Shown: one piece after another, positions 14,211 to 19,317 of the stretch | Layout: each line of letters opens with the position of its first letter | Position numbering within the stretch: position 1 is the first letter of the stretch | Source of the DNA: Bacillota bacterium | GTDB taxonomy: Bacteria > Bacillota > Bacilli > Alicyclobacillales > SLC66 | Direction of reading: 5' to 3' | DNA: 19,317 bases | NCBI GenBank assembly: GCA_021821185.1 | Contig: JAKACU010000035.1 | Coordinates: 1-19,317, forward strand | Notes under the pieces: model-generated | Databases searched by the model: none | What the model was told of the DNA's origin: nothing | Seen by the model: the letters and a program-made list of their open reading frames with translations, nothing else | Made by a program: the position numbers and the translations under genes

Positions 14211-15683
14211 TCACCGGTCATTGCCCGCATACGAAAGGCCAAAACTTGCATCGATAATTGGAAAATCGGTCTGAATATTGCCGTTTGCGGTCACAAGACC
14301 AAACACAGGCCAAATCCATGCAGACGCCGATCGCACACCGAAAAATTCGATGCGATCGTCATCATTCAAGCGCACCACATGCACCACGCGGCCACGTGGC
14401 GACTCTGCAACGCCTAGTCCCATAGACTCTCTCCGAACCTTTTTTGCAAGATGATGAGTACCCGCTGAGTTTTCAAGAACCTCCAGAAAGCGTGCAACCA
14501 ATTGCAATGAATTTTGCCATTCCAACACCCGCACCTGAAAGCGGCTAAGCGCATCTCCATAAGGATGTTTCAGTCGTGCGATGTGAAATTCATGAGGACC
14601 ATATAGTTCATGCAGTAGTTGTTCGCGCACATCGGTCTGCAAACCTGATGCGCGTGCTGAGGGTCCCACGACCCCATACGTTTTGACCCACGCCAATGGC
14701 AAGATCCCTGTACCTTGATACCGATCAACAAAAGTGGGTGTCTTCAGTAAAAGATTTACAAAATGTGTAACACGATCATTGGCTTGTGCAAGCTCTCGAC
14801 GGACCCACGAACTATTGGACGGCCAATGCACATTGGAACAATTTCCCGGAAAAATAACGTTGCGCAGATAACGTGTACCAGTCAAATGAGCGTTGAGTCG
14901 CAGCAATTCTTCCTTGACGCGAGTCAGTTGCGCTTGCCCGACTGTCATGCCCGCGGCACCCGCCATCTGTGCCAAATCGTGAACATGATTGTACATGCGT
15001 TCCAACTCACCCCACAATGCTCTTTCCACCTCCACTTCCTTCACCGGTACCATGCCGAGCGCCTGCTCGATGGCACGGCAAAAAGCCACCGTATGGGCGA
15101 TGGTTGATGTGCCCGAAATGCGTTCAGCCAGCAAGCGGCCATAGGTGATATCTTGGTGAATCGCCAACTGCTCGATTCCCCTGTGTTTCCAAAACAGTTG
15201 AGATTCCATATGCATGATCTGTTCGCCCAGCGTATCAAACAAAAAATGTCCGGATTCAGCCACATCGGCCCGCACCGGGCCAAGCGGTAAATGAAACACA
15301 CCATCTCCCTGTGCTACGCCCTGCAATTCTTGTTGCTGCGGCTGCAAAATCGGTCGCAGGTCAGGATGCCCGCGAAACAAAATACCCGATTGTTCCGACA
15401 GTTCCCGTTCCATCCAAGAAAATAAAGGGAATTCGGCTGCGAGTGAAGGCAACTCAGTATCTACTGCATCGATGTAACCAACATAACCGTGAATTGTATG
15501 CGCAAAGTGATCGCAAAGCAGCGCCATAAGTACTGCGTTGTCGCCATGGTGCCTGGCGGGTGTCCACCCATAGTAAAGCAGTGCATGATCCGGCTTTTTT
15601 AGCGCGCGAATAATAGCAATCGCAAGTTCACTACCCGGCATCGACTGCCAATCATAATTCCACACTGCCCGATCGTACGTCAT
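14211..15683 (-). CDS. hyfG: HyfG/HycE-like large subunit lacking [NiFe] cysteines
   Basis: The 490-residue protein has an N-terminal NuoC-like part (FPLFSWMERELSEQSGILF then GHPDLRPIL) followed by the large-subunit domain (GPVRADVAESGHFLF, then KHRGIEQLA). The first hydrogenase motif, R-[IV]-C-G-x-C-x-x-AH, reads ERISGTSTIAH. The last, D-P-C-x-x-C-x-DR, reads FGLSYAGNDR, and the protein ends right there. All four Ni ligands are replaced by Ser, Ser, Ser and Gly, while surrounding landmarks such as ESPRG are intact. It cannot bind a [NiFe] centre and needs no C-terminal processing, matching energy-converting hydrogenase-related (Ehr) complexes. The ATG at 15683 overlaps the hyfF stop (ATGA) with GGGGGTGA upstream. 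The true substrate or acceptor (a quinone, for instance) is unknown. Confidence 0.93.
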   Translation of the reverse strand: MTYDRAVWNYDWQSMPGSELAIAIIRALKKPDHALLYYGWTPARHHGDNAVLMALLCDHFAHTIHGYVGYIDAVDTELPSLAAEFPLFSWMERELSEQSGILFRGHPDLRPILQPQQQELQGVAQGDGVFHLPLGPVRADVAESGHFLFDTLGEQIMHMESQLFWKHRGIEQLAIHQDITYGRLLAERISGTSTIAHTVAFCRAIEQALGMVPVKEVEVERALWGELERMYNHVHDLAQMAGAAGMTVGQAQLTRVKEELLRLNAHLTGTRYLRNVIFPGNCSNVHWPSNSSWVRRELAQANDRVTHFVNLLLKTPTFVDRYQGTGILPLAWVKTYGVVGPSARASGLQTDVREQLLHELYGPHEFHIARLKHPYGDALSRFQVRVLEWQNSLQLVARFLEVLENSAGTHHLAKKVRRESMGLGVAESPRGRVVHVVRLNDDDRIEFFGVRSASAWIWPVFGLVTANGNIQTDFPIIDASFGLSYAGNDR

Positions 15684-17116
15684 GACTTCACCCCCAAGAG
15701 CAGCAACGGTAGAAATATACCAAAGGCCAGTGTCAAGGCGATATGTAATCCAAAGGGTACCATTGCTTCCCATCCAAGCTTTTTATGAACATAATGAAAC
15801 TTTCGCACGGCAGCAGATGGTTGACCAAATCCCATTTGCAATGCGAAAATCAGAAAATTTGCAAATAACATCGCCAAGAAAAGTAAAATAAGCACAGCGA
15901 GCCAGGTGATTTTTTCATGTATTAACGCATATAAAATGGAAAATTCACTGATGAACAGCCCAAATGGAGGCGCACCGGCAATCGCCAAAAATCCGAGAAT
16001 TAAAATCCCCCCAGCAAACGGAAACTCCCGCGCAAACCCCCGTAGCATCCGGATCTGCGTGGATCCAGCCGCAGCCATGAGGTCCCCTGATTCATAGAAT
16101 AACAACGATTTGATCAAGGAATGATTGATCATCTGTAGGTAGGCGCCGAAAATTCCGATCGGCCCTAACGCAAATCCGATTGCGATTAAACCCATATTTT
16201 CAGAACTTGAATAAGCGAACAAACGTTTAAAATCGCGTTGACTGACAGTCATCACGGTGCTGACAAGTACCGTGAGCACACCCAGTATGATCAGAAGAGT
16301 ATGTGCATAAAAAGCTTCATGGTCAGCCACTAAAACACCCATGGTCATGATAATTCCATACATGGCCGTATTCAATTTGATAGCGCTGAGCATGGCGCTA
16401 GTCGGTGAAGGAGCCTGACTGTGCGCATCGGGAAGCCAGGCGTTAAAAGGAACTAGGCCTGCTTTCGCACCATATCCTGCGAGGACAAGCGCAAAGCCAA
16501 TCTTCAATTGCAGCGGGGCAATGTGCGGTGCCGCAATTAGCAGTCCACTCCAAGTTGTCGTCGACACCCCAGTGGGCTCTCCACTAACAAGTAAAATCGT
16601 TCCAAAGAGCGCCAATATCCCACCTATCTCCATCAGAATTAGATACTTCCATGACGCTTCGGAGGAATGGCGATCACGGTGAAAATCCACAAGAAAAACT
16701 GAAGCCAGTGCGGTTGCCTCGATAAAAATCCATGTGATAAACACATTGTTCCAAAGCGCTGCGCCCACAAGAGCAAAGTAAAAAATGAGAAACAGCACGT
16801 GATATTCGTTGTCATGATTTTCGTGATTGGGAGTAGATTGCTGCTGCTCAAGTTGCAGATAATGCATGGAATATAAGGCAGCCGTAAACCCCACAAAAAC
16901 AGTGATGCCTGTAATCAACGCGGAAAACGGATCGAAGCGCACCCATGATGAAGTAATATACCGATCAGAGCCGTGGTACACGATGAACCACCCGATAAAA
17001 AACACCAGGTTGCTGCCAGTCACCCACACAATGACATACTTGCGTAAATCTACTGGCAACAAAAAATTCATCAACAATCCCAAGAGTGGGATACCAAGAA
17101 ATGCATACAGCCACAT
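15680..17116 (-). CDS. hyfF: HyfF-like antiporter-type membrane subunit
   Basis: The 478-residue polytopic protein is a second antiporter-like subunit of the NuoN/HyfF group. Ion-path residues are visible: FIEATALASVFL (TM5 Glu), GYGAKAGLVPFNAWLPDAH (TM7 Lys, with the HxxxP loop after it), AIKLNTAMYG (TM8 Lys) and HSLIKSLLFYESGDL. Unlike hyfB here, the TM8 lysine is retained. A GTG at 17125 overlaps the hyfE stop, but AAGGGGTGA fits the ATG at 17116 better and yields a natural hydrophobic N-terminus (MWLYAFLGIPLLG). It would form part of the proton-translocating membrane arm. The stop overlaps hyfG, so the subunits are tightly coupled. Confidence 0.9.
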   Translation of the reverse strand: MWLYAFLGIPLLGLLMNFLLPVDLRKYVIVWVTGSNLVFFIGWFIVYHGSDRYITSSWVRFDPFSALITGITVFVGFTAALYSMHYLQLEQQQSTPNHENHDNEYHVLFLIFYFALVGAALWNNVFITWIFIEATALASVFLVDFHRDRHSSEASWKYLILMEIGGILALFGTILLVSGEPTGVSTTTWSGLLIAAPHIAPLQLKIGFALVLAGYGAKAGLVPFNAWLPDAHSQAPSPTSAMLSAIKLNTAMYGIIMTMGVLVADHEAFYAHTLLIILGVLTVLVSTVMTVSQRDFKRLFAYSSSENMGLIAIGFALGPIGIFGAYLQMINHSLIKSLLFYESGDLMAAAGSTQIRMLRGFAREFPFAGGILILGFLAIAGAPPFGLFISEFSILYALIHEKITWLAVLILLFLAMLFANFLIFALQMGFGQPSAAVRKFHYVHKKLGWEAMVPFGLHIALTLAFGIFLPLLLLGVKS

Positions 17117-17121
17117 CGCTC

Positions 17122-17754
17122 TCACCCCTTCAATTCACTCATGTGGCGAACATCTTTATACCCGTGGCGGCGGTGCCTAACCATGAGTAAAGATAACAGA
17201 ACTACGGCGATCGTCACTTCGAGAAACACCATGTAATCGGCCATCAAGGCTATTCGTGAAAGCGTGAGAGAGGCCAGCAAATCCACCGCATTGTCTGCGC
17301 TAAGAATCCCCATAATCTGCTTTAGCGCATGATGACTGATTGCGATGATGCCGATTGCTACGAGTAAAATCGCAAGGGCAAGGCCCATGTCCAGCCCAGA
17401 TAATCCAAGAATCGAGCTAACGATGCCAACCCCTACCGCTGTTAACAGTAGATAGACAAGCATGGCGAAAGTCGGTGAGATCAGGGTGTGATTGTTGCGC
17501 GCCAAAAACATATCTCGCGGCACGATACGATACATTAGCCACGGAATCAGAATCATTCGCAAAACGATGAGCCCTAGGACTGCCCACCAAATGCTCTGAT
17601 CTTTCAAACTGATCGCAGCCAGAGCATAAGCGCACGCAACAAGGAACGTCTGAAGTACATACGCGCCGATTGCAAGGCGTACTTCTCTGACGACCCCGAT
17701 ATATACAGCCAGCATCAAGGCTATGACATAAATCCACACCACTACGGTCGCCAT
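17122..17754 (-). CDS. hyfE: HyfE-like membrane subunit (NuoK-related)
   Basis: The 210-residue protein has about six predicted membrane helices. Its C-terminal half fits HyfE: ALKQIMGILSADNAVDLLAS followed by the final helix (FLEVTIAVVLLSLLMV) and a basic tail. HyfE is related to NuoK and links HyfC and the antiporter-like subunits in the membrane arm. The ATG at 17754 has GGGGTGA upstream and starts 17 bp after hyfC. It nearly touches hyfF. Confidence 0.87.
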   Translation of the reverse strand: MATVVVWIYVIALMLAVYIGVVREVRLAIGAYVLQTFLVACAYALAAISLKDQSIWWAVLGLIVLRMILIPWLMYRIVPRDMFLARNNHTLISPTFAMLVYLLLTAVGVGIVSSILGLSGLDMGLALAILLVAIGIIAISHHALKQIMGILSADNAVDLLASLTLSRIALMADYMVFLEVTIAVVLLSLLMVRHRRHGYKDVRHMSELKG

Positions 17755-17771
17755 CGCTGATCACCCCAGAA

Positions 17772-18713
17772 TCAAAGGACTTGAAACAAGATAGCCGCAA
17801 TAGCCGTTAATAACGCGGCTGCCATAAATTCTGCAATCCGTAGCAATCGCAGTTTGCCAAAAGAAGATTCGATCCAAACCAGCGTACCGTCAAGCACCAT
17901 GAACTTCAAAAACACCAGAAGCATGGCTAACACGATTCCCCACACGTTGGCTGTTGCTGACAAACCCCAGGGTGATACGATGACATTGAGAAAAATAACG
18001 CCCAAAGCAACGAATTTCATAGCACCTCCCCACTCGATCAAAGCTAGATCAGGTCCTGAATAATCATAGGTTCTATTATGGTCAATCATCGTGAATTCAC
18101 GCTGTGAGGATGGATTATCGACAGGGATTCTACCAGTTTCCGCTAGAAAAATCGCCAAAAACGATAGAATCAAGAGGATATGAATCGGAGACCAACCCAA
18201 AGTCCACAACACTTGGTTGACTTTGTAGGGGATGGTGGCGTGGGCGGCAAAACTGACACAAAATAGCACGACTAGCAACACGGGCTCTACGGTCAGCGAA
18301 ATAAATCGCGCTCTTGTGGTTCCGATCCCTGCATAAGGACTGGCTCCCGCCGTGGCGCCGACGAGTAAAAAATACCCGCCAAGCCCAAGAACAAATCCAC
18401 CTGCCATCATGTCGCCCGCAAACGCCATGAACAAAGGAAATGTTGTCAGCACAGGAATCAACAAGATCACGATCAAAGGAGATGCAAAATAGACGTATGG
18501 TGCAACTCTATAAATCACACCTGCATCCACCGGAAGGAGCCGTTCTTTGTTGAACAGTTTTCGTAAATCCCGGTACATTTGAAAAATACTCGGCCCCTTT
18601 TTTCCCTGAACGAATTCTTTTGCACGATTTAATACACCGAGTATGAGTGGTGAAACCAAAAGCACAAATATCACTTGAACTACCTGTAAGCTCACATTGA
18701 TCCATAATTGCAC
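17772..18713 (-). CDS. hyfC: HyfC/HycD-like membrane subunit (NuoH-related)
   Basis: This 313-residue polytopic protein is the NuoH-like anchor that joins the peripheral and membrane arms. Family markers are GKKGPSIFQMYRDLRKLFNKE near the N-terminus and the loop AETGRIPVDNPSSQREFTMI. The open frame extends to an ATG at 18758, but that codon lies inside the terminator hairpin of the fluoride riboswitch. The GTG at 18713, with AGAGGGGGAG 5 nt upstream, is the likely start and gives normal family length. As the first gene of the operon it is directly controlled by the riboswitch. Confidence 0.92.
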   Translation of the reverse strand: MQLWINVSLQVVQVIFVLLVSPLILGVLNRAKEFVQGKKGPSIFQMYRDLRKLFNKERLLPVDAGVIYRVAPYVYFASPLIVILLIPVLTTFPLFMAFAGDMMAGGFVLGLGGYFLLVGATAGASPYAGIGTTRARFISLTVEPVLLVVLFCVSFAAHATIPYKVNQVLWTLGWSPIHILLILSFLAIFLAETGRIPVDNPSSQREFTMIDHNRTYDYSGPDLALIEWGGAMKFVALGVIFLNVIVSPWGLSATANVWGIVLAMLLVFLKFMVLDGTLVWIESSFGKLRLLRIAEFMAAALLTAIAAILFQVL

Positions 18714-18745
18714 AGAAGCTCCCCCTCTCACGTGCCATCGTTTAT

Positions 18746-18802
18746 AAAAAAACGCCAATGGCTCCTACCATATCGTTTCCGACAGGTAGGAGCCATTAGC
18801 GT
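18746..18802 (-). terminator. Riboswitch-linked intrinsic terminator before hyfC
   Basis: On the minus strand an 18-bp stem (18802-18785 with 18769-18752, one non-canonical pair) encloses a 15-nt loop and is followed by a run of T (18751-18746). The 5' arm contains GCTAATGGCTCCTACC, the 3' part of the fluoride aptamer. No minus-strand gene lies upstream, so it can only act as an attenuator for the hyf-like operon. Confidence 0.92.
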
Positions 18803-18833
18803 GTACGCGGTTGAAGGCGAGCTCCATCGCCTC
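18785..18833 (-). ncRNA. Fluoride (crcB-motif) riboswitch, hyf-like/pyrophosphatase operon
   Basis: The minus strand reads GGCGATGGAGCTCGCC (first stem with its loop), then TTCAACC, a short GCG-TACA-CGC stem and TAATGGCTCCTACC. This is the crcB-motif layout. The loop GGAGC pairs perfectly with GCTCC to form the fluoride-binding pseudoknot. It starts about 7 nt after the predicted transcription start and its 3' end is shared with the terminator. Fluoride binding should block the terminator and turn the operon on (family knowledge). Confidence 0.95.
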
Positions 18834-18846
18834 TGTAATTATCTTA

Positions 18847-18875
18847 ATTATAACCTTGAAATGGGTACATTGCAA
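18847..18875 (-). promoter_or_regulatory. Sigma-A-type promoter for the hyf-like operon
   Basis: Minus strand: -35 box TTGCAA (18875-18870), 17-bp spacer, consensus -10 box TATAAT (18852-18847). The predicted start near 18840 puts the riboswitch at the very 5' end of the transcript. Confidence 0.9.
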
Positions 18876-19083
18876 GGCATACCCACTCACGTTTCTCAGG
18901 AACGAAGCATTGTCACCATGCTTTTTGGCGCTGAATCCTTCTGAACCCATCCCTGCTTGGAAACGTAACTCTTAATCAGTCGATCTGTCTTAAAATTTGT
19001 AGAGAAAGTTCATACCATCGGATACAATAATACTCGATCGTTGATTGCTGTAACAAATCTGATGTAAGGTGGTGAGGATTAAA
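18876..19083. other. Divergent intergenic region
   Basis: The region lies between the hyf-like operon promoter and the plus-strand transporter gene. I see no gene here. A TACAATAATACTCGA stretch at 19023-19037 recurs (reverse-complemented) at 7851-7865 before another gene and could include a -10 box for the transporter, but no convincing -35 box is placed 17 bp upstream. I found no plus-strand crcB motif. Confidence 0.5.
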
Positions 19084-19317
19084 GTGGTACTTGAATGGCT
19101 AAAGAAGAGAGCAGCAAATCTTTTCCCTGGATATTTTGCTTTGGTGATGGCGACTGGTACTCTTTCGGTGGCGGCCTATTTGCTTGGCATTCCCGTCATT
19201 CCGGATGTGCTCTTGATTTTTAATCTTGCAGCTTATCTCTTGTTGTGGTCTTTCGTTATCGTTAGACTTATCTGGTTTTTCCCCAGGGTACTGGCAGACT
19301 TGACAAGCCACACACTC
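19084..19317 (+). CDS. TDT/SLAC1-family transporter, N-terminal part (cut by window end)
   Basis: The frame from GTG 19084 stays open to the window end (78 codons). A basic amphipathic start (EWLKKRAANL) leads into FPGYFALVMATGTLSVAAYL, the typical first helix of TDT-family proteins (tellurite-resistance/dicarboxylate transporter, TehA/SLAC1 fold). A second hydrophobic segment (FNLAAYLLLWSFVIVRLIW) follows. GAGG lies 6 nt before the start. TDT proteins include anion channels and exporters of C4-dicarboxylates, sulfite or tellurite. The substrate cannot be told from this fragment. It is divergent from the fluoride operon but shows no riboswitch of its own. Confidence 0.75.
   Translation, partial: MVLEWLKKRAANLFPGYFALVMATGTLSVAAYLLGIPVIPDVLLIFNLAAYLLLWSFVIVRLIWFFPRVLADLTSHTL

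Noticed and set aside
14211..15683. Functional [NiFe] hydrogenase / formate hydrogenlyase
   Set aside because: All four metal-binding cysteines are absent, and no formate dehydrogenase or maturation genes are present.
18714..18758. Upstream ATG at 18758 as the hyfC start
   Set aside because: It lies within the terminator hairpin and the T-run of the riboswitch. The GTG at 18713 has a strong ribosome binding site and gives normal family length.

Overview
The window looks like a chromosomal piece of a Bacillota (Firmicutes) species of moderate GC. Nearly every gene has a strong Shine-Dalgarno sequence, promoters are sigma-A-like with 17-bp spacers, GTG starts occur, and the protein families fit. 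An acidophile, for example in the Alicyclobacillaceae, is plausible because fluoride enters cells as HF at low pH. That placement is inference and nothing in the sequence proves it.

The main content is a fluoride-response island built from two minus-strand operons. Each starts with a sigma-A-type promoter, then a crcB-motif (fluoride) riboswitch aptamer whose 3' strand is also the 5' arm of an intrinsic terminator. Operon 1 (about 18.84 kb down to 9.55 kb) encodes a seven-subunit membrane complex of the Hyf/Hyc/complex I family (hyfC-E-F-G-H-I-B). It is followed at short spacing by a class A inorganic pyrophosphatase carrying an N-terminal S1-like domain, and then a DHH-type (family II) pyrophosphatase. 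The large subunit of the complex has lost all four [NiFe]-binding cysteines, so it is a hydrogenase-related (Ehr-type) complex and not a hydrogenase. No formate dehydrogenase or hydrogenase maturation gene is present. Operon 2 (about 6.73 kb down to 2.28 kb) encodes two translationally coupled MutS-like ATPases, two tandem CrcB/FluC fluoride channel subunits, and a free-standing S1-like protein that is a close paralogue of the domain fused to the pyrophosphatase. The shared S1-like module and the two riboswitches tie the operons together.

Between the operons (6.9-9.5 kb) lie a small hypothetical gene, a DUF1003 membrane protein divergent from a Rieske [2Fe-2S] ferredoxin, and a coupled pair encoding a secreted beta-sandwich-like protein and a secreted SpoIID-domain protein. 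These carry no visible riboswitch.

The left end (0-2.1 kb) is a degraded region: a hairpin, an AT-rich stretch, a decayed IS3-family transposase, a DinB/DUF1572 protein, and a small membrane protein gene interrupted by one in-frame TGA. The right end holds the start of a plus-strand TDT/SLAC1-type transporter, divergent from operon 1.

A working model (inference) is that fluoride stabilises both aptamers and lets transcription pass the terminators. FluC then exports F-, the two pyrophosphatases restore pyrophosphate hydrolysis (class A enzymes are classically fluoride-inhibited), and the Ehr-type complex and MutS-like ATPases deal with energetic or other consequences. The roles of the complex, the MutS-like pair and the S1-like module in fluoride tolerance are unknown to me and are the most interesting part of the window.
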